A stretch of DNA of 44,606 nt from Rectinema subterraneum (GTDB lineage Bacteria > Spirochaetota > Spirochaetia > Treponematales > Rectinemataceae). The notes beneath the pieces were generated by a model. That model worked only from the letters and a program-made list of their open reading frames with translations. It ran no database searches and was not told the DNA's origin. Shown piece by piece: positions 30,061-38,193 of this stretch. Each line of letters starts with the position of its first letter. Within the stretch, counting starts at the first letter, position 1. Where the stretch lies: NCBI GenBank assembly GCA_009768935.1, contig WESA01000020.1, positions 1 through 44,606 on the forward strand. Reading direction: 5' to 3'. Position numbers and translations under genes: made by a program.

Positions 30061-30968
30061 TGTGATAGTTTCTCCAATTCGCTTTTTGCGTAATTATTTT
30101 CAGGATATAGCTCGAGCGCAGCTCTGAACCACCAGGCCGCATGTTCGGACAGTTTGAGGTTTGCATACGCGGTTGCAATGCCTACACGCAGATCGAAGAG
30201 CACATCGCGCTGAACTCCCCCTTCACACAGCAGCACAATACCTGCGTACATCTCGAGGGCTTTTTTGTAATTTCCGCCCCAAATGGGCGGCGGGTAGGCA
30301 AGCGCGCTCGCTTTGAGCAATAGGGCTTTGATGTTGTGCGGGTCCGATTCGAGCGCTTTGCTGGCATACTGGCCGATTTTGGGGCCGTTGGCGAGGAGAA
30401 ACCCCAGGTCTTTGAGAATACTGAGCTCGCCTAGCGGCTCAGCCAGTACTATCAGCGAAGTCGGTGTTTCGCCAGAAATATCGATGACTGAGCGCGCAGC
30501 CGAAACCGCCTGCTCGAACCAGGGAACAGCTTGTTTCTTATTCTTGTGGTCATTCCAGGAACGCCCAGCAAGGTACGCGATGCGTGCATTCATGAGAGAG
30601 CGATCCGTATGGGAGAACGGTGCTCCAGCGACAATTTTAAGGAGGCTGGCTGCCCTGGCATCGATCGTTTCGGGCGGAACATTGTTGTAGACATCATCCC
30701 GCAGACCCAGGAATGCTTTGATCGCGTCAGCGCTCAATTCCTGCGGAAAAGCAACGCCAGGCAAAAGCTCCTGCTTAGGGGACAGAGCTCCGGCGGAAGG
30801 AAACTGAAAATTGCCCACTGAGGAGGGATTCTGGGGAGGGGCCAGAAACGCGCTCTGTGCAGGGGCTTGCTGTGCCCCTGTATAATATCCATTCAGCAAC
30901 AACAAAACAAAGGCCATTGCAGATGCTAACTGGCCCACTTTCTGGCGGCGGCTGTGTAGAACGCGCAT
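30057..30968 (-). CDS. Exported TPR-like repeat protein
   Basis: This 303-residue protein has a signal peptide (basic start, LASAMAFVLLLLNGYYTGAQ), a Pro/Ala-rich stretch and then helical repeats. The last repeat (GIATAYANLKLSEHAAWWFRAALELYPENNYAKSELEKL) fits the tetratricopeptide pattern. Several helices earlier (ARAASLLKIV ... MNARIAYLAGRSW) also fit helical pairs. Likely periplasmic or membrane-tethered scaffold. It is the first gene of the trio with glycosyltransferase and acyltransferase and overlaps the former by four bases. Function unknown. Confidence 0.75.
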   Translation of the reverse strand: MRVLHSRRQKVGQLASAMAFVLLLLNGYYTGAQQAPAQSAFLAPPQNPSSVGNFQFPSAGALSPKQELLPGVAFPQELSADAIKAFLGLRDDVYNNVPPETIDARAASLLKIVAGAPFSHTDRSLMNARIAYLAGRSWNDHKNKKQAVPWFEQAVSAARSVIDISGETPTSLIVLAEPLGELSILKDLGFLLANGPKIGQYASKALESDPHNIKALLLKASALAYPPPIWGGNYKKALEMYAGIVLLCEGGVQRDVLFDLRVGIATAYANLKLSEHAAWWFRAALELYPENNYAKSELEKLSQ

Positions 30969-31073
30969 TGGCTTTAAGAATATCAGACTTTATCGCTTGC
31001 GTGAATATTTAATGTTGATATACCATTCATTTGTTGGTCTGCGCCATTTGCAGACCAAGGAGGAGCCCGCCTC

Positions 31074-32396
31074 ATGTGCGATACTGTCATTCTCATGGAC
31101 AACTCTGGCAAGCCAGCCTTTTTTGGAAAGAATAGCGACAGGCATCCAGAAGAGCCGCAAGCGCTTTTGTACATTTCAGAGCGCGCACCCTCGACCGTCA
31201 TGTTGAGAGAGGGGGTCGAGTACCAAGATAAAGGATTTGCGTTGCTTCTTTCGAAGCCCTCATGGATGGCAGGCGGCGAAATGGGCGTGAACAGCCAGGG
31301 GCTCTCCATCGGGAACGAAGCGGTTTTTTCGCGCTTCAAGCCCGATGAGCATGGCATTTTGGGTATGGATATCCTCAGAGCCGCGCTATCGGCATGTGCA
31401 AGCGCCAAAGAAGCACTAGATTTTATTACTTCTTTTATAGAGAAATATGGGCAGGGCGGGAATGGCGCGTATAAAGGCAAGCTTATCTACAACAACAGTT
31501 TCCTTGCTGCCGATCCCCAGGAAGCTTACATTATCGAAACCGCCGGCAAGCGCTGGGCATGGCGAAGCGCAATGGTCGCCGATGCGATTTCGAATGCATA
31601 CTGCATCGAAGACGACTACAAGCGCCTCGATATGCAGACTCGCAAGGAAATCGCTCCTGTCAATGAGCGCGCAGCGTGTTCGGACGAATCAGACCCCGGC
31701 CGCAAGGGCAAGCGCAATTCCTGGAAAGCGCACGTTGAGGACCGCAAGTATCTCTTTTTTACCAAAGGTGAACAGCGACGCTCAAGCTCGCTTGGTGGGC
31801 TCATGCGCATCGCTGCGGAAAGAGCGAGCAGCGCGCAGACCGAAGCGCAGAACGAGGCGCAGTCCGAGCCGAAGGCGCAACTTGAAAAAATATTTTCTCT
31901 CCTGCGATCCCACGAAGGAGCGACAAAACCCGGGCCATTTCTTAGTCGAATGAAAAATCTCTGCGTCCATCCGGGCCTTTTCCCGCAGAGTGCGACGACC
32001 GCCTCGATGGTTGTGGAGTACCTGCCCGGAGGAGCACTCGTATGGCATACCGACAGCTCGTACCCCTGCATTTCGCTCTATAAGCCAGTGCTCCTGAAAG
32101 ATGGGCGCTTTTATTCGCTCTGGAAGCCTTTCTGCGCTGAAAACAAAGCCGAAGAACGGTATGCTTCATGGAATTCGCACAGACAATGGGCTGTCAAATC
32201 AGGCCATCTGCAGCTTTCTGCAAAGGAAGATTTTGCCCTATCGCGGGATGCGGCGCAAGCGTCTATTATTCGCATCGCCCAGCAGGCTTTCGATTCGGTT
32301 TCCAGAGAAAAAGGCTCGCCTGAGCGCATAAGCTCAGTCTATGCGAATGAAGTTGCTGCGATTGTGGGCGAGTGGGAGAAACGCTGGGGAAATTGA
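31074..32396 (+). CDS. C69-family peptidase / Ntn-hydrolase
   Basis: This 440-residue protein begins Met-Cys-Asp-Thr. Removal of Met would expose Cys2 as the N-terminal nucleophile used by C69 dipeptidases and related Ntn hydrolases. Further family-like pieces are FGKNSDRHPEEPQ, GGEMGVNSQGLSIGNEAVFS, and YNNSFLAADPQEAYIIETAG. No signal peptide, so cytoplasmic. The middle part carries a Glu/Gln/Ala-rich insertion (SAQTEAQNEAQSEPKAQ) of low complexity. A GGAGGAG site precedes the ATG. The DUF4230-type gene follows after two bases, so both are co-transcribed. The substrate may be a dipeptide or another amide. Confidence 0.8.
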   Translation: MCDTVILMDNSGKPAFFGKNSDRHPEEPQALLYISERAPSTVMLREGVEYQDKGFALLLSKPSWMAGGEMGVNSQGLSIGNEAVFSRFKPDEHGILGMDILRAALSACASAKEALDFITSFIEKYGQGGNGAYKGKLIYNNSFLAADPQEAYIIETAGKRWAWRSAMVADAISNAYCIEDDYKRLDMQTRKEIAPVNERAACSDESDPGRKGKRNSWKAHVEDRKYLFFTKGEQRRSSSLGGLMRIAAERASSAQTEAQNEAQSEPKAQLEKIFSLLRSHEGATKPGPFLSRMKNLCVHPGLFPQSATTASMVVEYLPGGALVWHTDSSYPCISLYKPVLLKDGRFYSLWKPFCAENKAEERYASWNSHRQWAVKSGHLQLSAKEDFALSRDAAQASIIRIAQQAFDSVSREKGSPERISSVYANEVAAIVGEWEKRWGN

Positions 32397-32398
32397 CC

Positions 32399-33052
32399 AT
32401 GGATCGCACGCGCCCTTCTTCTCTTGTCATTCTGCTTTTTATTTTGAGCATTATTCTGGCGGTGGCCACAGTGGCGGTTACGCGCATTATCGAACATTCG
32501 CGGCCTGATGTCCGTGCGCAATTCACCATTTATCTTGAAAAACTCCAGCCGCAGTCGATGCTGGTAGCCGCGACAACACAAGAGCGCTACAGCGCCTCGA
32601 AGGAATTCACGGCAAAACTGCTCGCCATTTTCAAGATCAAGGCCAAAATTCGCCTGAGCGCGCTTGCGGATGTAACGTACGTGATTTCGGCCGCGGATCC
32701 TTCTGCATGGTCAGCTCGATGGGATCCGAAAAAGCGGATACTGTCGATTTCGACACCGCCACCCGATTGCCTTTTGCCTGCTGTGCATACAGATACAATC
32801 GAAATTGTGTCCGAAAACGCAAATCTGCTCACCAACACCATATTCCGCCTCAAGGAAGAAGCAGCGCGCATGCAGAGCGAGCTTTCGAATGACCTCATGG
32901 TTCATGCAAAAGCGAGCCTGGATGAGCCACAAGTCCTTCAATCGATCGAAGATGGTGTGCGCCGGTTTGCGCTTGTCTTTTGCGAAAGCGCACACATTGG
33001 AAAGCCTGTTGCAATTGACATACAATTAGCGCCAAGATTGACAGAACGATAA
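32399..33052 (+). CDS. DUF4230-like membrane-anchored protein
   Basis: This 217-residue protein has a single N-terminal membrane anchor (SLVILLFILSIILAVATVAV) and an extracytoplasmic domain of mixed strands and a long C-terminal helix region. The stretch IFKIKAKIRLSALADVTYVI followed by ISTPPP resembles DUF4230. No catalytic motif is visible. I use ATG 32399; the longer frame from 32372 overlaps the peptidase gene. Function unknown; it is co-transcribed with the C69-type peptidase and sits just upstream of the gamma-glutamyltransferase module. Confidence 0.65.
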   Translation: MDRTRPSSLVILLFILSIILAVATVAVTRIIEHSRPDVRAQFTIYLEKLQPQSMLVAATTQERYSASKEFTAKLLAIFKIKAKIRLSALADVTYVISAADPSAWSARWDPKKRILSISTPPPDCLLPAVHTDTIEIVSENANLLTNTIFRLKEEAARMQSELSNDLMVHAKASLDEPQVLQSIEDGVRRFALVFCESAHIGKPVAIDIQLAPRLTER

Positions 33053-33111
33053 AACTGTAAGAAAATACATAAATCATATATTTTTCTGAAGGAAAATAAA
33101 TGGAGGCGCAC

Positions 33112-34797
33112 ATGAAAAAACTTGCGTTTGTGTTTGTGTTGTTCGTGGCAGCGCTGAGCGCGCTGTCTGCGCAGCTGCCGGTCAATCTCTATGGCCGCGC
33201 GGCCTCGGGACCGAATGGAGTGGTCGCTGCAGCAAAGCCTGAAGCATCCCAGGTTGGCATTGATATCCTGAAAAAAGGCGGCAATGCGGTTGATGCAGCG
33301 GTTGCTACCGGGTTTGCTCTCGGCGTACTCGAGCCGAATGCATCCGGCGTTGGCGGCGGCGGATTCATGATTATCAAAATGAAAGACATGACTGAGCCGG
33401 TCGTCATCGATTTCCGCGAAATGGCACCGTCAAAATCGACTCCGACCATGTATCTCGGTGCTGATGGCAAAGTTGTTCCGAACTCGACCATCGAGGGCGG
33501 ACTTGCTGTCGGAGTTCCCGGCGAGGTTAAGGGCCTTCTGTATGCGCTCGAGCACTACGGTTCGGGTAAATTGAGCCGCGCGGATATCATCCAGCCCGCC
33601 ATTCAGTGGGCGCTTACAGGCGTTCCGGTTACGGTCAACCTTGCTTCGATTATCAAGGACAACTATGGCAAACTGGTCAAGTACGAAAACGGTGCGCAGA
33701 TTTACCTGAAAGACGGGCTTCCTTATGAAGTAGGCGATGTCATCTACAATCCCGATCTCGCAAAGACGCTCGCGAAGATCGTAAAGGAAGGAGCTGACGC
33801 CGTATACAAAGGCGAAATTGCCGAAGCCATCGTCAAGGAAATCCAGAAACGCGGCGGGATCCTCACGCTCGAAGATCTTGCGAACTATGAAGTAAAGATC
33901 CGCAAGCCAGTTGAAGGAAGCTATCGTGGCTACAAAGTATATTCGGTACCGCCTGCTTCCTCTGGCGGCACGCACCTCATCGAGATTCTCAACATTCTCG
34001 AAAACTTCGATGTGAAAAAACTGGGATTCCAGACTGCACAGTCTGCACACCTGTGGTCCGAAATTCTCAAGCTGACCTTTGCGGATCGCTCCAAGTACAT
34101 GGCTGACACCGAGTTTGTCAAAGTACCGCTCGCAGGGCTCACCAGCAAGGAATACGCAAAGGAGCAGGCAGCCAGAATCGATCTGAACAAGCCCCTCGCT
34201 CCAGTCACAGCAGGCGACCCATGGAAGTATGAATCAGGCTCGACCACCCACTTCTCCGTGATGGACAAAGAAGGGAATATGGTCGCAGTGACCAAGACTA
34301 TCAATTACTTCTTCGGCTCTGGCGTTACGATCCCCGGCTGGGGCTTTATCATGAACGACGAGATGGATGACTTTGTGGCCACTCCTGGCTCGGTCAATTC
34401 TGTCGAACCCGGAAAGCGCCCACTCTCCAGCATGAGCCCGACGCTCGTGCTCGATCCGCAAGGACGTTCGTTCATGACGATCGGCTCGCCCGGCGCGACC
34501 CGCATTTTCCCGACGGTAGCCCAGGTCATCTCGAATGTCATCGATTTTGGATTCCCGATTCAGGAAGCTATTTTGGCTCCTCGCGTGTGGCAGGGAGCCT
34601 CGGGCGCCCTCAACATCGAAGGGCGCTACCCGGCCAGCGCACTGGATGGGATCAAGAAGCTGGGTCATGATGTCACTATCCGTGGCGATTGGGATGCCTA
34701 TTTCGGCGGCGTACACGCGGTCGTGTACGACTACGACAAGGGCGTGCTCTATGGCGGAGCGGACCCAAGGCGTGATGGGCAGGCCGCGGCGTTCTAA
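33112..34797 (+). CDS. ggt: Gamma-glutamyltransferase (exported)
   Basis: This 561-residue preproenzyme has a signal peptide (MKKLAFVFVLFVAALSALSA), the large-subunit segments GGNAVDAAVATGFALGVLEP and ASGVGGGGFMIIK, and the autocleavage site before Thr378 in SGSTTHFSVMDKEGNMVAVT. The oxyanion-type PLSSMSPTLVL and GSPGATRIFPTVAQVI follow. It should mature by self-cleavage and remove or transfer gamma-glutamyl groups in the periplasm, for example from glutathione. The start at 33112 uses the GGAGG within an ATGGAGG just upstream; in-frame ATG 33100 would destroy that site. A strong terminator follows before the DUF6305 gene. Confidence 0.92.
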   Translation: MKKLAFVFVLFVAALSALSAQLPVNLYGRAASGPNGVVAAAKPEASQVGIDILKKGGNAVDAAVATGFALGVLEPNASGVGGGGFMIIKMKDMTEPVVIDFREMAPSKSTPTMYLGADGKVVPNSTIEGGLAVGVPGEVKGLLYALEHYGSGKLSRADIIQPAIQWALTGVPVTVNLASIIKDNYGKLVKYENGAQIYLKDGLPYEVGDVIYNPDLAKTLAKIVKEGADAVYKGEIAEAIVKEIQKRGGILTLEDLANYEVKIRKPVEGSYRGYKVYSVPPASSGGTHLIEILNILENFDVKKLGFQTAQSAHLWSEILKLTFADRSKYMADTEFVKVPLAGLTSKEYAKEQAARIDLNKPLAPVTAGDPWKYESGSTTHFSVMDKEGNMVAVTKTINYFFGSGVTIPGWGFIMNDEMDDFVATPGSVNSVEPGKRPLSSMSPTLVLDPQGRSFMTIGSPGATRIFPTVAQVISNVIDFGFPIQEAILAPRVWQGASGALNIEGRYPASALDGIKKLGHDVTIRGDWDAYFGGVHAVVYDYDKGVLYGGADPRRDGQAAAF

Positions 34798-34848
34798 TGT
34801 ATAATTGGCAGACAGCGCAAACTGCCTGCTTCGCTTCAGCGAGCATTC

Positions 34849-34879
34849 AGCCGGCTGCCTCATGGGGCCGGCTGTTTTT
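34849..34879 (+). terminator. Intrinsic terminator after gamma-glutamyltransferase
   Basis: AGCCGGC (34849-34855) pairs with GCCGGCT (34867-34873), then GTTTTT. It ends or attenuates transcription 18 bases before the DUF6305 gene, whose own ribosome-binding site AAAGGGG follows immediately. Confidence 0.7.
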
Positions 34880-34896
34880 CAAGAAAGGGGTTTTCT

Positions 34897-35469
34897 ATGA
34901 AACGTTCTCGTTCTGTATTGCTTCTGGTGGCAGCCGTTATTGCGGTCCTTGCGCCGCTTTCGCTTGCTGCGTACAACTTGAAAGCGCCGTTCGCCTCGCA
35001 ACCTGCTTTGCTCACTTCAATTGGGCAGAGCGCAGATGTCGAGATGGCAAAAGCAATTATCAACAGACTGAAAATCAGCTTTACCATGGATTCGCTGGTT
35101 AAGGCACAGGGGCTCGCGAGTTCGAATGCCAAAACACTCATTATTGTCATTGGCGGTTCCTCGAAAGGCCTGGGAGCTGCAGGTATCTCTGCAGATGCCG
35201 AGCTCGAACGCACCAAAGCGCTGCTTGCCGAAGCGAAAAAGCGCGGAATGAAGATAATTGGCCTGCACATCGGCGGCGAAGCGCGGCGCGGCGAACTCTC
35301 CGACCGCTTTATCAATGCGGCAGTGCCGTCATGCGATTATTTCATTGTAGTTGAAGACGGAAACAACGACGGTCTGTTCACGAAGCTCTGCGGGACGAAG
35401 ATTCCCCTTGATGTCGTGCAGAAGATTTCCCAGGTCGGTGAGCCGCTTGCGGCCGCATTTCTGAAATAG
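34897..35469 (+). CDS. DUF6305-type exported protein
   Basis: This 190-residue protein has a signal peptide (VLLLVAAVIAVLAPLSLAA) and a mature part opening APFASQPALLTSIGQSADVEM. The core TLIIVIGGSSKGLGAAGISAD, IIGLHIGGEARRGELSDRFI and YFIVVEDGNNDGLFT suggests a small Rossmann-like alpha/beta fold. It fits DUF6305, for which I know no biochemical function. Position between an exported transferase and a permease makes a periplasmic solute-binding or chaperone role possible, which is inference. Eleven bases separate it from the permease gene. Confidence 0.65.
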   Translation: MKRSRSVLLLVAAVIAVLAPLSLAAYNLKAPFASQPALLTSIGQSADVEMAKAIINRLKISFTMDSLVKAQGLASSNAKTLIIVIGGSSKGLGAAGISADAELERTKALLAEAKKRGMKIIGLHIGGEARRGELSDRFINAAVPSCDYFIVVEDGNNDGLFTKLCGTKIPLDVVQKISQVGEPLAAAFLK

Positions 35470-35480
35470 CGAGGCAGATT

Positions 35481-36752
35481 GTGTCGCAGGAATTTCTGTT
35501 GTTTATCCTGATGGTAGGCGTGTTTGCAGCAGGCTGTTTCGCGCTCAAGTGGCCGGTTTCCGTGTCGATGCTGCTGGCTGCAGTGGCCGGCGCGCTCGCT
35601 GGTGGCGTGCAGAATCCGATTCGGCATCTTGTTGAAGGCACATTCGGATATGTCGATACGATACTGACGATTGCGACTGCGATGATGTTCATGACGGGGT
35701 TTCGGGATTCAGGGGCACTTGAGGCGCTGACCGCGGCGGTGATCCGGAAATTCAATAAACTGCCGGGTCTCCTCATGATCCTGCTCACCTTTGTCATTAT
35801 GGTGCCGGGGATGATCACGGGCAGTTCGACCGCGTCGGTGTTGACGGCGGGAGCGGTGGTAGCGCCGATGTTCGCTTCGATGGGTATGTCCGCCCTCGAT
35901 TCGGGAGCGCTTATTTCGATTGCGGCGATTTTGGGCATGATTGCGCCGCCTGTGAATATCCCCGCAATGATTATCGGCGGCGGCATCGACATGCCCTATG
36001 TCGGTTTTGAAATACCGCTCATTTTGCTTACATTTCCGCTGGCGATCGCGTTCGCGTTCTGGTTTGGCTGGAGGAATGTACGCAAAGTCGACCGCTCGAA
36101 AGTTGTGGAATCGCTCGATTTTTCGGCTTTGAACCAGTATGGCGCATGGCGGCTTTTCTCTCCGCTCATCCTCATTTTTGTGCTGATGATTCTCGACAAA
36201 ACGGTGCCGCGCGTGTTCGGCCTCGGGATGCCCCTCATTTTTCTTTTGGGGACAGCGCTGACCTGGGTGACAGGGAAGCGTTTTGAGATTCTGAAATCGG
36301 CAAAAAAGGCGATTGAGGATGTACTGCCGGTGCTGGGGATTCTGGTTGGTGTCGGGATGTTCATTCAGATTATGACTGCAACCGGCGTGCGAGGGTTTAT
36401 CGTTGTAAATGCGCTCTCGGTGCCGCCTGCGCTCCTGTATGTGATGATCGCCGTTTCGATTCCGCTGTTTGGAGCGATTTCGGCATTCGGGTCTTCAAGC
36501 GTGCTTGGTGTGCCGTTCATGCTCGCGCTGCTTGGCAAGGATCAGATTATCGCGGCGGCATCCCTTTCGCTCATTGCAGCACTTGGCGATTTTATGCCGC
36601 CTACCGCGCTCGCAGCAATTTTTGCGGCAAGAGTTGTCGGGCTGGAAAAATATGGCGGAGTACTCAAAAAGCTTGTTGTGCCCGGCCTGATTATCGCGGT
36701 GTACGGTATCCTGTTCATTCTGTTCTCGAAACAGATCAGAGCTTTGTACTAG
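35481..36752 (+). CDS. DctM-like (TRAP large subunit-type) permease
   Basis: This 423-residue membrane protein has about 11-12 segments. GMITGSSTASVLTAGAVVAPMF and IAAILGMIAPPVNIPAMIIGGG form the two related re-entrant loops of the DctM/ion-transporter superfamily, with GSSSVLGVPFMLALLG and GDFMPPTALAAIFAARVV in the second half. It starts at a GTG (35481). No classical DctP binding protein or typical DctQ subunit is adjacent; a 47-residue membrane protein follows instead. Substrate is probably an organic anion or acyl-amino acid by context. Confidence 0.8.
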   Translation: MSQEFLLFILMVGVFAAGCFALKWPVSVSMLLAAVAGALAGGVQNPIRHLVEGTFGYVDTILTIATAMMFMTGFRDSGALEALTAAVIRKFNKLPGLLMILLTFVIMVPGMITGSSTASVLTAGAVVAPMFASMGMSALDSGALISIAAILGMIAPPVNIPAMIIGGGIDMPYVGFEIPLILLTFPLAIAFAFWFGWRNVRKVDRSKVVESLDFSALNQYGAWRLFSPLILIFVLMILDKTVPRVFGLGMPLIFLLGTALTWVTGKRFEILKSAKKAIEDVLPVLGILVGVGMFIQIMTATGVRGFIVVNALSVPPALLYVMIAVSIPLFGAISAFGSSSVLGVPFMLALLGKDQIIAAASLSLIAALGDFMPPTALAAIFAARVVGLEKYGGVLKKLVVPGLIIAVYGILFILFSKQIRALY

Positions 36753-36762
36753 GAGGGCGGTC

Positions 36763-36906
36763 ATGTTCTATATCTATTTGGCTATATTGGCGATTGTGCT
36801 CGCCCTGACGGTCTGGGTGCTCTTCGATACGAAGAAGCTTTCTCTGCAGGTGACGGCGGCGATGGTGATCGTGCCGCTTTTGCTCAGACTTTTAATGATT
36901 AAATGA
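36763..36906 (+). CDS. Small membrane protein (47 aa) of the permease operon
   Basis: ATG 36763 opens a 47-codon frame ending TGA 36904-36906. The product starts MFYIYLAILAIVLALTVWVL, has a short FDTKK loop and a second hydrophobic stretch (AAMVIVPLLLRLLMI), so one to two membrane helices. An AGGAGGG site just before the ATG and the tight spacing (10 bases after the permease, overlap region with the next gene) argue it is real. It could replace the small DctQ-type subunit of a TRAP system, though it is far shorter. Easily missed because of its size. Confidence 0.7.
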   Translation: MFYIYLAILAIVLALTVWVLFDTKKLSLQVTAAMVIVPLLLRLLMIK

Positions 36907-36914
36907 GGGCGGCC

Positions 36915-38051
36915 ATGCAGAAACATACAATTAGCGCGATTATCTGCCTTGCGGGAGCGCTGGTGGCGGCCGCGATTGCCGGAGCGTCGTTCCTTGCCAT
37001 GCGAAAACCGGATTTGATTGTGCGCGGGCCTGGCGTTACCGATGTAAAGATGCTCTCGGACTGGTTCCCTGGTCTGAAAGGAACGCCCGGCGATACCGAA
37101 GTGTATATATTGAAAGGCGCTGATGATGGCGCATCGATGCTCGTGCTGGGAGGTACCCACCCGAATGAGCCCGCAGGCCACATAGCTGCAATCATGCTCA
37201 TCGAAAATGCTCAGCCGAAATCTGGGACGCTGTATGTGATACCGAGAGCAAACGCTTCAGGTTTTACAGCGAATGACCCGCAGGAGGGCGCGCCCCAGAG
37301 TTTTACTATTCAAACACCGAACGGTCCGCGCGTATTCCGCTATGGATCCCGGGCAACCAACCCCATTCACCAATGGCCTGACCCGAACGTCTACATTCAT
37401 GCATCGTCCGGGCAAACCCTCTCCGGCAGCGAAACGCGCAACCTGAACCGCGGATACCCCGGTCGTCCCGACGGCACACTCACCGAACGTGTGTGCTACG
37501 GCATTGTCCAGCTCATCAAAAAAGAAAATGTGACAATTACGGTCGATCTGCACGAGGCTTCGCCTGAGTATCCGGTTATCAACGCGATCGTTGCGCACCC
37601 GAAAGCCATGCAGCTTGCTTCCGATATGGTGCTCGGCCTTGAAATGCAGGACATCAAGATCAGCTTGGAGCCATCGCCGGTCAATTTGCGCGGGCTGACG
37701 CACCGCGAACTCGGGGACTTCACAGACACGCTCCCGGTGCTCATGGAGACCGCGAATGCCTCCCAAGGACGGCTCAGGGGGCGGACTGACGAAGCCCTCG
37801 TCCTGACAGGGAAGGACAAGTGGTATGTGCGCGCCGAAAAACTCGGGCGCCTCTATGTTCCATACGACGAAAAGGGGCATCCGCTCGAGGAGCGCGTGGG
37901 GCGGCATGTAACTGCCATATCGGAGCTTATGAATTCATGGAATCTGGAGCATCCGGAAAAGCCGCTCGAATTTGAGGGACTTCCAGGATATGAGGATTTT
38001 CTGACAAAGGGCATCGGGGTGTTCCTGCTGCCGCTGCCTGCGAAAAATTAG
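36915..38051 (+). CDS. AstE/AspA-type (M14-like) zinc hydrolase, membrane-anchored
   Basis: This 378-residue protein has an N-terminal membrane anchor or uncleaved signal (ISAIICLAGALVAAAIAGAS). LGGTHPNEPAGH carries the HxxE zinc pair (His82, Glu85), and VDLHEASPEYPVINAIV has the third ligand. NLNRGYPGRPDGTLTERVC fits the substrate loop, and VLMETANASQG lies near the catalytic glutamate region of succinylglutamate desuccinylase/aspartoacylase and M14 enzymes. It should hydrolyse an N-acyl amino acid or amide outside the cytoplasm. I prefer ATG 36915, whose GAGGGCGGCC leader mirrors the AGGAGGGCGGTC leader of the small gene before it; ATG 36903 overlaps that gene. Confidence 0.8.
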   Translation: MQKHTISAIICLAGALVAAAIAGASFLAMRKPDLIVRGPGVTDVKMLSDWFPGLKGTPGDTEVYILKGADDGASMLVLGGTHPNEPAGHIAAIMLIENAQPKSGTLYVIPRANASGFTANDPQEGAPQSFTIQTPNGPRVFRYGSRATNPIHQWPDPNVYIHASSGQTLSGSETRNLNRGYPGRPDGTLTERVCYGIVQLIKKENVTITVDLHEASPEYPVINAIVAHPKAMQLASDMVLGLEMQDIKISLEPSPVNLRGLTHRELGDFTDTLPVLMETANASQGRLRGRTDEALVLTGKDKWYVRAEKLGRLYVPYDEKGHPLEERVGRHVTAISELMNSWNLEHPEKPLEFEGLPGYEDFLTKGIGVFLLPLPAKN

Positions 38052-38080
38052 CATTTGAGCGCGAGCAGCTTGATAAGAAA

Positions 38081-38128
38081 GCCGTCCGGACAGTCATATG
38101 ACATTCATATGCATCCGGGCGGCTTTTT
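38081..38128. terminator. Bidirectional intrinsic terminator
   Basis: GCCGTCCGGA (38081-38090) pairs with TCCGGGCGGC (38114-38123) with one G-T pair, and two CATATG halves can pair inside. TTTTT follows on the plus strand and TTTCTT on the minus strand. It lies between convergent genes and can serve both. Confidence 0.75.
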
Positions 38129-38193
38129 ATTTCAAAGCAGGGCGGCCAGCAGTTCATTCAGCAGTTCTATCGAGCTTCGCGCGCGCCTCTGCT

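Noticed and set aside
33038..33066. Promoter TTGACA before the gamma-glutamyltransferase
   Set aside because: A good -35 is present, but no convincing -10 lies 16-18 bases downstream.
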